From the NCBI GenBank assembly GCA_964059195.1, contig CAXKWD010000003.1, positions 193,464,174 through 193,528,173 on the forward strand: a DNA stretch of 64,000 nt, read 5' to 3'. The stretch is from Ectobius pallidus (Eukaryota > Arthropoda > Insecta > Blattodea > Ectobiidae). This document shows, in pieces, positions 1-10,962 of this stretch (position 1 is the stretch's first letter; the number at the start of each line of letters is the position of its first letter). The translations under genes were made by a program, and so were the position numbers. A model generated the notes under the pieces. It was given only the letters and a program-made list of their open reading frames with translations, did not search any database and had not been told where the DNA came from.

Positions 1-127
1 GATTCAGCGTTTTCCTACAGTTTGGTGAAGCCAATGAACGGGATTCAAACCTTAACCTGGCGAATCAACACAGTTCACCACTGGAGCCAAGGATGAACGA
101 ATGGATGATTTTTAGACAGCAAATAAC

Positions 128-364
128 GGAAAGCCGAGTGCTGCCAAGGAATCAGGCAAAGTTATTCTTTTCAGTGACAGTCATGGGCATAGTCTTCCAC
201 GAAGTGCATGTGACAAGAAGATAGATATCAGTGTTCTAGGTTATATTATACCTGAGACAACTAGTTCAGTGGTGGTACAAAATGACCCAGAGAAGTGTAG
301 TAGCTTAATAAAATATGACTCTGTTGTGTGTCAAATAACAGAGCTCGTAGGCCTAACAGGATAA
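128..364 (+). pseudogene. LINE ORF1 esterase-domain fragment
   Basis: An open frame that ends at a TAA at 362-364 reads a segment with VILFSDSHGHSL, which resembles the start of the SGNH/GDSL esterase domain in ORF1 of CR1-like LINEs. The same motif (NLFSDSHGRKL) occurs in the far better preserved LINE ORF1 at 57709-58415 in this window, so the assignment has internal support. In those ORF1 proteins the serine of DSHG is the predicted nucleophile. The later blocks (GSND and the catalytic His) are absent, and no reverse transcriptase follows, so this is a relic cut off on both sides. Exact ends are not defined. Confidence 0.55.
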
Positions 365-780
365 GTGAGGTTATTACCAATAAAATAAGAAAAAACGCGA
401 CATCATAACGTATAATGAGGAGACACTGAAAACTACGCATTCCTTCAGATATGTGGAGTCACCGCACGTTACAGTATTATGCACATCACAAGTATAGGCT
501 ATGTAATATAGGCCTACTGATTTGGCCTAAATAAAGTAAGTATTTGTGATGAAGAAAATTATCTGCAATAAAAACGTATTCAAATGCTTCCCACAGACCA
601 CCACAGATAGGACTACCTCCTGTGTTGCCAGATTTCAAGCAGCATGGCTTGTAAGATTTAGAAGGCAGTGACAGATGAAATCATAATAACTATTTTCCTA
701 TCCATCCACTTTAAAATATAAAATGTAGGCTTTGATCATGGTAGACTTTTTTCGAAACTTCATCAACTTGTGAAGAATTG
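365..780. other. No recognisable feature
   Basis: AT-rich sequence with no open frame of note and no repeat pair seen. It contains two copies of the octamer TAGGCCTA, near 348 and 509. Confidence 0.5.
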
Positions 781-1235
781 GTCATAGTATATGAAATGTC
801 CAGGAGAGCCAATCCATAGTGACGGGTGTGACATTTGGACAGATTTCATTACACTTATTTCTTTCTACCTCTGAACCATATTGCAGGAATGTCATCAAAA
901 TTTTTTGTGTTAACATATCAACCCATTGGAAGTACAAAATATGATCTAATGTTTTTTTCAAGACTGTATGCTTGAGCTGGAAAATATATTGTGCATGTGA
1001 CGGGTGTGACAATAATTGGACAAAGGTTTTTTCTTATGTAGGTTTAATTGAAATTTCTGTGAATTGATTAGCTTCACTATATTTGTTTTATTTTTTCAAG
1101 TAAGAGGACTGATAAACATACTGAAATGCATAATTAGATTTTACAAAAATATTTATATAGTTATTGAAAATTTACTTTATCAGTGTGACGGGTGTGACAT
1201 GACGGATGGGACAACATCAACTTATAACCGAGACT

Positions 1236-1545
1236 TAAACTAAACTAAACTCCGACACCCTGGAGGGACTTGGCCTACCACCTGACCGCTGCATCATCTA
1301 CCGTAGGCAGATGGTAGGATTGGGGGGCATGTGGTCAGCATGCCGACACCCACGGCCATTAATGGTGGTTTTCATGACAGGAGACGCTACTTCTCTATCA
1401 AGTAGCTCCTCAATTTGAATCACGAGGCTGAATGTACCCCTACCAGACCTCCCTACCTCAGAAAAATTTGAGGAGGTACCGGGGATCGAACCCAGGCCGA
1501 TGGATCTGTAATCTGCAATGCTAATTACACTTTGCACCTTCTGCC
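1236..1545 (-). mobile_element. tRNA-derived SINE, family 2 (minus strand)
   Basis: Read on the minus strand, this has a B-box-like GGTTCGATCCCCGG near its 5' end, then the body shared with the copies at 7079-7219 and 42965-43229: the CTCGTGATTCAAATTGAGGA-like segment, the CATGCCCCCCAATCCT segment, the CTGCC(A/T)AT...GATGATGCAGCGGTC segment and the AAGTCCCTCCAGGG tail. It carries an extra block around CGGCATGCTGACC that is absent from the 42965 copy and present in the 7079 copy, so at least two subfamilies exist. SINEs of this type are transcribed by RNA polymerase III and moved by LINE enzymes. Confidence 0.7.
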
Positions 1546-2056
1546 TCTGTACCATTTTGCATGAATTTCATGAACATTTTTTGTGATAATATACCAATCC
1601 TGGGGAATCCCAGCAAATGATCTCAGCATAAAAAAAGAATTCCCTTGTTAGTCTTTTTTCCACTCTGTCCATATTTTTAACAGGCTTGTGTAAAGTTGTG
1701 AAGTGAAATGTTCCTCCGGTACTAGTTAGGCAGTTTTCGTTGTCCTCTACTCTAAAATCCTGGACTACTTGGAAGCCCTTCACAAACTTTTACTGAATTG
1801 ATGTGGATCAGGTTATTCTTGTCACCAAGACATTTTGCTGTCCCTCATACAAAAATAATATTGTGTAGCTATATTTAGATTGGCTGATTGTTTTTCTATC
1901 TGTTCTCCTTCATTTGTTTCCATGTGGGCCTACTCATTTCATCGGCTGTTAGAGGTATTGTCTGTCTGAATTTCTTAGCAGTTCTAATATACACAGTTAC
2001 CAGTACAGAAATCAGGCACAGAATTAATTAGGCTATCACTTCTCACTTAGTTTATT
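1546..2056. other. No recognisable feature
   Basis: AT-rich intergenic sequence. Nothing identifiable beyond short chance open frames. Confidence 0.4.
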
Positions 2057-2362
2057 GGGGTACAATGTCATGCTGCTGGTTGAGGCACTGTGCTACAAAC
2101 CGGAAGGGCACAGGTTCAATTCCTGATGAGGTTTTTGAGATTTTTCAATTGGCATAATCCTTCTGCTGGCTATATGGCCCTGAGGACAACTCATCCTCTA
2201 ACAGAAATGGGTACCAGAAGCAATTTTGGGGTAAAGGCAGCCAGTGCATAAGACTGACAACCTTACCACCTTCATGTGCTAAAAGTCTAAAAATGTTGAA
2301 TGTTGAACGTTTGAACCCTAAAAGCCTTCATGGCCTCTATAGGGGATCACTAGATCTTTACC
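2057..2362 (+). mobile_element. tRNA-derived SINE, family 1
   Basis: Begins GGGGTAC and aligns along its whole length with the better preserved copy at 16272-16573: the tRNA-like head with a B-box-like GGTTCAATTCCTGATGAGG, then TTTTTCAATTGGCATAATCC, a GGCCCTGAGG block, the AACCTTACCACCTTCATGTG block and a final GGCCTC-rich stretch. The B box is more decayed (GGTTCAATTCC) than in the 16272 copy (GGTTCGATCCC), so this copy is older. Possible target duplications of the CTCACTT type flank it, but they are imperfect. Confidence 0.72.
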
Positions 2363-3111
2363 TCACTTCTTTACCAACATTAAAACATTTGTGACATTTC
2401 CACTGGTCACCTATGTCATCCATAGCAAAAGCTGGTAGATCGTAGTTTCTTCGTCTTGCAAAGAAGTTCTGTTCTCTACCACGGAAGTCCAAGAGCCATT
2501 TTAAAGATAGTATTAATGCAAACATATGATTTATTCAACATCTGCATGAAATAATCATTATACAAAAGCTGCAAAAGGCATTTTACATAAATGTCACACC
2601 CGTCACACAACATATGTCACACAACATGTGTCACACCCGTCACATCAAAATTAAGCCAAAATAGTAGGCATTTCAAAATTATATTTTAGGTGTGTCTTCT
2701 GTATTGAAATATCTTCACTTTTACCAAGTTTCCATTTTATACAATGATTACTTGGCTTTCTACCCAAACTATTACATGTTTTTAGTGACGGGTGTGACAA
2801 GAATACCTTGAAAATTGATTTAATGAATATCTTCACTTAAACTGATCTTAAAAATTTGTTTTATGATGACAAAATCTTCACTTATTTGTGCTTTTGTGGG
2901 TGAAATTAAAAATTGCAGCAAATCTACTGATTCCATGAGTATAATGCAGTACTAGCCAACATGTTAAATTATAAATTTCAGTCAACGAAAAAAATACACA
3001 TTTCAGCAGTTGTTATTATATAGATACCTTTAATTTAATAGAATTGTGATCTATTTTCAAATTCTACAGTCTTTTACCTTTACTTTGATATATAACATGT
3101 CTATGTCACGT

Positions 3112-3660
3112 AAAAAAAAGATGTAACCACCTTTGTCCACTTTCACATGGATTGGCTCAGGAGCTGAATAACTGTTGCTTCTTCTAAACCCAATCCTTGA
3201 GATAGCTCAATCAAATCTGAATCCAGAGAATGACCACTTTCACATATGTCTAATAAGCTTTGTGAATCACTAAAATGTTATTCCCTTCTGTCCATTGGCG
3301 GGATAATGGGATGAGATATTGAAGGAAACTCAGTATTGAAATTCTTCCTTCTCCACTGATTTCTAGGCGCATCTTATAGGGGAGCCTAATAAAGAATTAG
3401 AAAAAGATTTATAATTTATTTAGGTTAGGACTGTATAAAAATTATTATTTATGTGCTGAAGCCTATATTTTATTCAAACAAATTCTAAACCTACCTCTTC
3501 CTCTTCGCTACTAGATTCCTCGACAACTGTTTCATTTTCTGGAAATGGTGGTGTTGCAATTTGATTGAATCTTCCTTTGCGTCAGACAGCTCTCCCTCAG
3601 AGTTATCCAAAGCATTCAGGACTTCTTCCAAATATTTCTTAATTTCACGTTATAAAATGA
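3112..3660 (-). pseudogene. Unidentified degenerate coding fragments
   Basis: On the minus strand, 3485-3660 gives the overlapping peptides LEEVLNALDNSEGELSDA and ATPPFPENETVVEESSSEEE in frames one base apart, ending at a possible GT donor. At 3112-3387, after a possible AG acceptor, comes NQWRRKNFNTEFPSISHP, then one stop, then an acidic stretch DICESGHSLDSDLIELSQG. The acidic N-terminus followed by a W-RR motif is reminiscent of piggyBac-type transposases, but no catalytic domain is seen, so I do not assign it. The fragments may belong to the same decayed gene as the motif cluster downstream at 819-2799. Confidence 0.3.
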
Positions 3661-4089
3661 ATTAAATTTAGATTGAAGTCACATATTTTGTTATCAGTCA
3701 TTTTACTTAATTTTAGTGCAGAATGAAGATAGTAAAATAACTAATAAATAATTAAAATAATGATAATTATAATAATAAGGCATAAATAAGTGAATGATTC
3801 ACAGATTATATTTTCTGTGTATTTGCATATTTTCTGTTTTAGTTCGAAATAGACATAATTACCTACGTAGATAAGTAATTCATATTAATTTAAAAATAAT
3901 AATAACAATGAAATTAATTAACATTATACTCATATTGGCTCTTCAAATATTTCATCTTACTTTAATGTATAATAAACAGTTAATTCAATTCCACTGACAA
4001 GATCCCGTCAGTTGATTCCCGATGTTCTCACGCCTAAAATAAAGATATTATTTTATATCTATCATAAAATACTACTCCAGTATTAAAAA

Positions 4090-4620
4090 TAAAATAGTAG
4101 TAGTAGTAGTATCTAATGCCCAGACACTTGATCTCCACTCTTCTTCTAGCTTCCCAGTATAACTTTGATGTTGAAGCCATATCTGTTGAGGTTAAAGCTG
4201 TGCACTTGTGCAAGTGGTCCATATCCATGTGTGAGTCCTCTTCATTGCAGAGCACACGCTTCGGTGAAGGGTATATGCCAATTTTGTGTAAGTGAGCAGC
4301 CATGTAATCATGTCCAGTCATCAACCGAAAATGTGCTACAGCTTCATGTCTTGGTGATTCTGGGACATCGTTTTTGGAGAAAATGGGATACCAGGATTTA
4401 TTACTGTTTTTAGTTCTGAATATTTCTGCCGTTTGGATTTTAATAATGCTATTTATGAATAATTTCATGGAACATGTTAGCATGCTGTTTGGGTTGTGTA
4501 AGATTTGGGTGCCTTTTTTTGCAAGAGAATCTGCATGTTCATTACCCTGAAGACCACAATGAGCAGGAACCCACTGTAATTTTACTTCTCTATTTAGAGA
4601 AGTGAGCATTTGTATGATGT
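4090..4620 (-). pseudogene. LINE 3' end with RNase H domain
   Basis: The minus-strand frame reads an RNase H C-terminal block (QWVPAHCGLQGNEHADSLA), where the His and Asp of GNEHAD are typical of the RNase H of I, R1 and Jockey-related LINEs. It continues with a region HFRLMTGHDYMAAHLHKIG and a Cys/His-rich tail, usual for the extreme C-terminus of these polyproteins. The frame then runs into a short (ACT)n tract at 4095-4115, which reads as a string of tyrosines and is the probable 3' tail of the LINE. The polymerase and endonuclease are missing, so this is a 5'-truncated, dead copy. Confidence 0.72.
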
Positions 4621-4621
4621 T

Positions 4622-5509
4622 TTGGGTTTCCCTTAAAAATAAAATATATCAACTTTAAACTATCAAAGCATGCACACTAATTACTGATATTCACACTTAC
4701 TTTTGAGCCTGCATTTCACACACTGCAGCTGTTTCGAAGCCATTTAGTAAACGCTGAAATATTTCGAGGAAGGCGAAGATTACGTTGCACACTATGTTCC
4801 TAGAGGATGGTAGATGTCAAACAGCAACAAAAACCATACTGAAACTTCCTGCCATCTTGTGGATAATTTTTAAAACTTGAAGTACAGTATACCGTATCTG
4901 GGGTCTCAGGAAGTTGAAAGCTGTAAAAATGATAAAACATTTATGAGATCGACATTTGACCTACAATCAAGTATCTTATAATTTAATGTTAAGTCAGATG
5001 TAGGCCTACTATTGTCTCAAAATCTGCTATTTTCTATCTATGAAGTATCTGATCTAGATGATGCATTCTCTTATGCATTGACTGAACTAAATGGTAAAAG
5101 TAGTTCAAAGATTGAACTTGCCACTTGAAATATGTTACATAGTTTCGATGTGAAATAAAATGTGACCATATTTCTGGGAGTTGAAGCCGGGACCAATTGT
5201 ATAACATGTTCTCCACCTGGAATGCAACAATGCACAGTAATTCTTGTACATTATGAAATCTTAAGAAGAACTGGATAAGAGATGACAAATGATAACATAT
5301 CGGTAAACAAGCATAATTTAAATCATGGGAACATTCATAATTACTGTATATTAATACTTTAACGGTTACTGCACAGGTCATGACGATTACGTTGTTCAGT
5401 AGACCCATGCACCATACTTCTCTGACAAATGAATTTGATTTAGGAGATGCCTGATGCCCTTTGAGAAGTCACAGAATTACGAACAACTATATTTAAAGGT
5501 ATTACTTTT
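4622..5509. other. No recognisable feature
   Basis: AT-rich sequence without recognisable genes, repeat pairs or RNA genes. A 124-residue open frame at 5034-5408 on the minus strand has no composition or motif that supports it. Confidence 0.45.
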
Positions 5510-5665
5510 AACAGTGGAATGATAATTCTTCCACACTGGCCATGTGTAGGGTAAGATGGAAAGCTGAAGTCAGACTGAAAAATTCAATCCACAGCCGGGA
5601 TTTGAACCAGGATCTTCGGCCCTCCGTGGCACTGCTCTTAACAATTGAGCTACCATGCTGGTATA
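5510..5665 (-). mobile_element. tRNA-like SINE, family 3 (minus strand)
   Basis: On the minus strand the first 80 bases carry an A-box-like TGGTAGCTCAATTGTT and a B-box-like GGTTCAAATCCCGG with tRNA-like spacing, followed by a non-tRNA body. Only one copy is seen in this window, so the body and the 3' end are not defined by comparison. It is too diverged to be a working tRNA gene; the acceptor stem does not pair. Confidence 0.5.
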
Positions 5666-5970
5666 AGATTAAATTCTCCAACTGACTCACATATCCCAGT
5701 GTACCACTTGACATTCTCAACTTTGAACAGTTTTCTAAGCTGTCCATGCCTCATTCATCAAATAATGCACAATTTGCCTGCTGTATTTTTACCAGGAAGA
5801 CAACACAAATTTCACAATATACTAGAAATATTTTCATAAGATATCTGTTTCGATGTGAAGCGCTGGACATTTTTACCCACTGCAAAACATTTTTTTAAAG
5901 CAAATCCAGCCCTGTAATGCAGACTTCAGTGCAAGCAATATTGCAGCTCTTGAACTTAATGCATCATGAT

Positions 5971-6715
5971 CAGGGCTCGGATTCTAATGACATGTCATCT
6001 TTTTATTGATGTGGCATAGACATTGCCAACTTGTAGATAAATCCTGATCATGGCCTCTAGATTATAGAAATGCATTTTTATTTGGCCATTTTTTGTCATT
6101 TTAGATTTTTAGGTCTTTTATTTCGATTTTATGTCATTATTTTGTCATTTTCTTCCTTATTTAGTCATTTTCATGTATTTACATTGAGTATATTAACTTT
6201 TTTTTTTGACGCTAGCAGTGCTGTCTTTGAAATGTTGTTTCTTTAATGCAAGAAGGAAAAATTCTGTGTTGAAGTGTTGTCGTGTCTCTGTCGGAAATAA
6301 GAATCAAAGAAACCCAAAAATTTATTATTATATTACTACTGTTATTAGATTGACTTGGCACCAGAGTATGCGCCATCTGCTTGGATTTGAGAGTGCAAAC
6401 TACTGTTTACCCACAATAAACAATAATATAATCCGGGAGACCACAAAAGGAAATGCCGAAGTTTGACTCGCCAGTGCCTCAGTGCCAGTATAAATTTCCA
6501 TGAGAAAATAACATTCACAACATTACAGTTGTTTACAGTTTTTACAATTATGTACAAATTAGTCTATAACTTTGTGTGTACAATAATACTTTTTTATAAA
6601 TAAAATATAAGTTTTAGGTCATTTTTTATAATTATTAAGTCATTTTCTTTAATATTTAGGGTCATTTTATAGGCAATTTTTCAAACAATTTTAGGTCATC
6701 AGAATCCGGGCCCTG
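5971..6715. mobile_element. Non-autonomous hAT element with 8-bp target duplication
   Basis: The left end CAGGGCTCGGATTCTAATGA and the complement of the right end CAGGGCCCGGATTCTGATGA match at 18 of 20 positions. They are flanked by a perfect 8-bp duplication ATCATGAT (5963-5970 and 6716-6723), the hallmark of hAT insertion. The inside is rich in GTCATTTT words near both ends, probably subterminal repeats of the kind hAT transposases bind. No transposase frame is present, so movement would need an enzyme supplied elsewhere. Confidence 0.85.
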
Positions 6716-6805
6716 ATCATGATCATCAGATAGATTGTGCATTATGTTACGATTTTGAAGCAACTGAACTGAATTATTGACTGATGGTAGAAAAATAAAC
6801 ATTAA

Positions 6806-7011
6806 GGTGATTACCCCGGTACCGGTCAGGCCTCGTTACAGGTCAACAAGGTTTCCTCTAAAATGGCAAGACAAACATGGACTCCATGCGAGGAATAAAG
6901 TTCCTTTTGTTCCTGCCTACCACTTCATAACTGTTTTCTGCTATCTCTCGCCATTTTAGAGGAAACCATGTTAACCGGTAATGAGGCCTGACTAGTACCG
7001 GGGCAATCTCC
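6806..7011. mobile_element. Foldback MITE
   Basis: Two arms of about 60 bp face each other: left arm with CCCCGGTACCGGTCAGGCCT and GTTTCCTCTAAAATGGC, right arm with the complement GCCATTTTAGAGGAAAC and AGGCCTGACTAGTACCGGGG. They are separated by about 85 bp, and the whole could form one long hairpin. No target duplication is clear (TTAA is possible on both sides). There is no coding capacity. Confidence 0.65.
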
Positions 7012-7078
7012 CCTACACGTTAAAACCCAAAATGACCAGGAACTTGTTTTGATTTCTAAAAACTAGAATTGCTCTAGC

Positions 7079-7219
7079 GGTCAAGAAAACCACCATTGAC
7101 GGCCGTGGGTGTCGGCATGCTGACCACATGCCCCCCAATCCTGCCATCTGCCTATGGGAGATGACGCAGCGGTCGGGTGGTAGACCAAGTCCCTCCAGGG
7201 ATGTAGCGGCACGGAGTTT
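7079..7219 (+). mobile_element. 5'-truncated SINE, family 2, with 14-bp target duplication
   Basis: Holds only the 3' part of the SINE family seen at 1236-1545 (minus) and 42965-43229: the ATGCCCCCCAATCCTGCCAT block, the GATGACGCAGCGGTC block and AAGTCCCTCCAGGGATGTAG. It is bounded by the perfect duplication TAGAATTGCTCTAG at 7065-7078 and 7220-7233. 5' truncation plus a long target duplication is the signature of LINE-driven reverse transcription. Confidence 0.82.
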
Positions 7220-7233
7220 TAGAATTGCTCTAG

Positions 7234-7574
7234 GGAATTACAAACAGTGGTACAAGTAGCGGGCAGCAGTGGTTTCAGGAAATCCACAGTGTTTGATGTT
7301 TTGATTGGAGGAGTGAAAGGTAAATATACTAAAGGTATATATAATATAATATCAATCTAATTAATATAGCCAAGCACTATCATTATAGTACAACATCCAT
7401 AATGGCAAGCTTCCTTTACGAGCTCTAAGAACAACTGTAATTAACCTATTACTGGAGTTTACCAAATTTCAATATAACACCTCAACAATCCTGACCTTTA
7501 TTATATAGTGTGTTTACAAAGTGCTGATTCATTTTCAAGAAAAAATGTTAAATCAGAACAAAAAACTTAACCAT
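7234..7574. other. No recognisable feature
   Basis: AT-rich sequence without recognisable features. Confidence 0.4.
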
Positions 7575-7945
7575 CCTGTTTTACCTGCTCATTACAATGT
7601 ATTTTGATATGACCACCCTGCATTTCAAAACACTGTGCCCTTGTAAGTCGGAAAACATTTTCTGATATAGCTGGAGTAAACATTGTAGCAGCATTTGTTA
7701 TGCAATTTCAGAGGTCCTGAAGGTCATTCACTTTAGTTGTAGACACGGATTTAATAGATCTCCATACAAACAATCCAAACGAATAAGGTCTGGTGAACAT
7801 GGGGCCAATATTCGTTGTGAGGCTTAACCAATCCACCTGCCAGTTAGGTGGTCAAGAATGTTAATTGCAAAGTGAGGAGGTGCCCCATCTTGTTGCAACA
7901 CTACAGTTTTGCACAACATGTCGAGATACATCGTTCCTGTGATTG
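7575..7945 (-). pseudogene. IS630/mariner-type transposase, C-terminal fragment
   Basis: The minus strand reads GTMYLDMLCKTVVLQQDGAPPH, then HLTGRWIG, then PCSPDLIRLD, and ends with a QGGHIKIHC-like tail. QQDGAPPH holds the second catalytic Asp of DDE transposases of this superfamily, SPDL.RLD lies at the third acidic residue, and GGHI is the usual C-terminal signature. Stops and frame changes break it. The matching N-terminal half lies at 9669-10235 in the same orientation, so one gene seems to have been split by about 1.7 kb of later sequence, including the duplication at 8001-8588. Confidence 0.65.
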
Positions 7946-8000
7946 TCCAAACATGAATGGGCCGCAGATTTTGTTTTGACTAACCACGCTAGGGCATGGG

Positions 8001-8588
8001 CATATGGTATGGAGGTGTTAACACCCCCCCCCCCCCCAAATATCAGATTTAAGATTATAATATCATGTAACAAATTAAAAACTCTGGTTCGGTTATTACA
8101 TATTTTATAATTTCCTACATATCAAAGCATTATTTAAGATCTATCAAAATACATTTAAGATTCAAAATTCAAAACAGGTTCATCAGCTTAATAATAGTGA
8201 TATGTTAATAGTAAAAAAAAACTCTCAGACGATTCGGTGGCCTGGTTATCCATGTGGTGTGATCGTTTGGATGTTAGAATTTCATTGGATTTCAACATAT
8301 GGTATGGAGGTGTTAAAACCCCCCCCCCCAAATATCAGATTTAAGATTATAATATCATGTAACAAATTAAAAACTCTGGTTCGGTTATTACATATTTTAT
8401 AATTTCCTACATATCAAAGCATTATTTAAGATCTATCAAAATACATTTAAGATTCAAAATTCAAAACAGGTTCATCAGCTTAATAATGGTGATATGTTAA
8501 TAGTAAAAAAAAACTCTCAGACGATTCGGTGGCCTGGTTATCCATGTGGTGTGATCGTTTGGATGTCAGAATTTCATTGGATTTCAAC
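8001..8588. repeat. 295-bp direct tandem duplication
   Basis: 8001-8295 and 8296-8588 are nearly identical. Both start CATATGGTATGGAGGTGTTA, run through a poly-C tract (14 C in the first, 11 in the second) and end GAATTTCATTGGATTTCAAC. The near identity and the length change confined to the homopolymer point to a recent duplication. No gene is contained. Confidence 0.92.
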
Positions 8589-9668
8589 TTAATCCTACTC
8601 TGGAAAGGACTCACGTAATATTGTCTGCAATCAACTTCTCGATACTTGTCTGGTTAGGGCTTATAAACCTGTTAGTGTCACCACTACACATAGTTCAGAC
8701 TTGGATCTCGATATTACTTGATTTCAGTAAAGGTCCTAGTGATTGGCATAAAGAGTTTCTGAGGATTCTAGCCCATAGTGTATAGGGTGCATTTTTAAAG
8801 TCATTAATGCCACCCTAGTTTTTAAAATCATCTATGCCACTGCACTTCTATCAGCCTGTTTGTAAAGTCACCAGTGTGTGTGTGATGAAAGTCATTGATG
8901 CAATTAGACTCATAGAACTTTATGTACGATGCTTCTTAGATGACAGACATGGCAGAGCAGACGACAAGTGCCACTAGCATAAATAAATGCACAATTGTAC
9001 AAGTTTCTTTATTAATTCATAAATAAATTGAGTTTATTTTCATGCAAAAACTATGAAACTGTTCTTTGTCAAGAGTATGAGTCCTATAAAAATGAAAGTG
9101 ATGAGTTGAGTTTGTTTGAAGACGCGAAAAGAAAAAGATATCACACAAAATAACGTACTAATTAATGTTGGTTTCCAAATATCTCGGTACTGAGAGAACT
9201 TGAGGTTATCTATATTTGCCCCTTGAGGTTAGGTACCGTATTTAAATATATAACATTTATTATAGAATTCAAGTATATTCAAAACATGATTTATTTTGTA
9301 GCACTCAGTTATTTCCCTGCCCATTATTATTATAATTTCCACTTCTTGCAAATCCATGATACACTAATAAGTATTTTACAACTCGAATACTTTCGCCGAA
9401 ATCCATCAACCTGTTTGTAAAGTCACTGGTGGTTTTACAGATGGATTTAAAAACGTGCTTTATACACCATACAGTATTATGGTAATTTTTGTCAAAGAAA
9501 AGTTTTTATTTAGACTTTAGTTTAAACGAGAAACCTCAAGAAAAACAGTTTCAACGACTGTGCTGCATATTAATTTATGATAGTGTATAATGGTCACAAT
9601 AACTGATTGGATATTTAAACAGAATTATTAAGTTACAATGTGCACAAGGATATGAATCTGAGATGACT
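8589..9668. other. No recognisable gene
   Basis: AT-rich sequence. The words CCTGTTTGTAAAGTCAC(C/T) near 8855 and 9412, and related (A/G)TGCATTTTTAAAGTC words near 8790 and in inverted form near 9450, suggest remains of an inverted-repeat element, but ends are not clear. Confidence 0.35.
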
Positions 9669-10235
9669 TTACACAGAACCCCTCCCGAACAAAATTTCAC
9701 CGTATGTCCATGCCTTAGTGGTATCTCGTTGCCACTCAGTGAATTCATGTGGCCATATGTGGCTATTGTGGAAGACGTGGAAAGTTGCTTTATTGCTGAA
9801 TAAAATGTGTTGCATTAATGCTTCATTATTGGTAGTCTCAAACAAATCAAAACACATTGTCTCATGAGATGCATAATCTTCATGTTCCAGCATGTGAAGG
9901 ACTTGCAAATGATAAGCACGTTTTGTCAATATGAAACTGATGAGACGAATACAAGACTGTGGTATGATGCAAAGAGTGGATGCATGAGGACTGCGCTCAG
10001 TTGCTTCCTGAATTTGTTGCACAATCTTCCTTGATGTGGATTGTGTGTTCTTCGACATAGATGTACATTTCCTGTTTGCTTGAATTTATTCACCAGTATC
10101 CAAATATTCACTTCAATTGGACCTGGTTTTAAAAGACTAGTAATAGCTATTCAGACTTCTGCATAACTCGAGCCCTAACAATGGCTACTCTTTCCTCTGT
10201 AGTAAACATCTTGATGTTGTGTAAGTGAAAAAAGT
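9669..10235 (-). pseudogene. IS630/mariner-type transposase, N-terminal fragment
   Basis: The minus strand gives MFTTEERVAIVRARV, then a frame change, then LVNKFKQTGNV and a QQIQEATERSPHAST segment. This is the helix-turn-helix region (the FRETGSV...RSPRKSTRRL type of pattern) common in insect IS630-type transposases. It continues to EALMQHILFSNKATFHV, where the equivalent of FSDEATFH (first catalytic Asp) reads FSNKATFH, so the key Asp is lost. It pairs with the C-terminal piece at 7575-7945. Several frameshifts make it inactive. Confidence 0.68.
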
Positions 10236-10604
10236 CAGGCATTTCAGTTATTCTCATTATTTCACTAAAATCAACCACACATAAACACATAAATAATAAT
10301 ATAAATAATATAGAATCGCTAACCAGGTACTAAGTCTATTTGTATAAACCATTTGAAACAGAGGGAGTTCCTGACTTAGTTTCATATTCAAGACATGCAG
10401 TGAACTACTTTCTTGAACAGAAAAACAATCTCATTGTAAAAATGTATTCCATAACATTGTACCGGTAATTTAGTTCTGAGCATCATTTAATGTAATTCGT
10501 TATGTTCTATTTTGAAAAATCAATATTTTGTTTGAGTTGAAAATGGGACTCTGGGATGATAAAAACAGGGCAACGGAAAAATTGACGTAACAATGTTCAC
10601 ATAC

Positions 10605-10782
10605 CACTTTCGTTCCATCACTACAATGCTTGTCCACTGTAATAAATTTTAATTCTTTCTGATGGTCGTTAAACTGCACTTTCACCTTTCTGACATTGCA
10701 AGCAAATACATAAAGCTTATAAAAAAACTTATAGCTTAAATCATGTTGAGGTTCAACAACAAGCCACCAGTTTCTATACACA
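10605..10782 (-). other. Candidate exon of unknown protein
   Basis: On the minus strand a pyrimidine-rich TCTTTTATTCAG acceptor precedes an open 178-bp stretch that starts VYRNWWLVVEPQHDLSYKF and ends DKHCSDGTKV before a GTATGT donor. Balanced composition and good splice sites make it better than chance, but I do not recognise the protein. It lies about 180 bp downstream, on the same strand, of the motif-bearing frame at 10963-11315 and may belong to the same decayed gene. Confidence 0.35.
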
Positions 10783-10962
10783 CTGAATAAAAGACAATTT
10801 GATCAGCACAGAACTTTGCTATCAAAGTACACCATTCACTACATCACATGATGTGATATTTTTTCTTAATTAACTGATCAATATTTATACTAAGTATCGA
10901 ACAATGCAACTATGTGGTTATTCAATTTACCCATAATCTTGACAATGATATACAATTATAGG

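Larger units (their letters stand above)
819..2799. repeat. Six exact copies of a 15-bp motif in decayed coding sequence
   Basis: GTGACGGGTGTGACA occurs on the plus strand at 819-833, 997-1011, 1185-1199 and 2785-2799, and as its complement at 2592-2606 and 2629-2643. Spacings of the first three are 178 and 188 bp. On the minus strand the motif can be read Val-Thr-Pro-Val-Thr, and the 819 copy sits in the context PNVTPVTMDW shortly before a stop. Two SINEs lie between the copies and interrupt the cluster. The mixed orientation is a point against a purely coding explanation. I do not recognise the family; a related cluster lies at 41017-44780. Confidence 0.6.

Noticed and set aside
1298..1555. 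85-residue minus-strand open frame
   Set aside because: Falls within a SINE; the frame covers its tRNA-like head and body and is non-coding.
4080..4115. Poly-tyrosine stretch at the end of a minus-strand frame
   Set aside because: It is the translation of the (ACT)n tail of a LINE, not a protein feature.
5580..5660. tRNA-like fold on the minus strand
   Set aside because: A and B boxes are present but the acceptor stem does not pair and a SINE-like body follows; called a SINE, not a tRNA gene.
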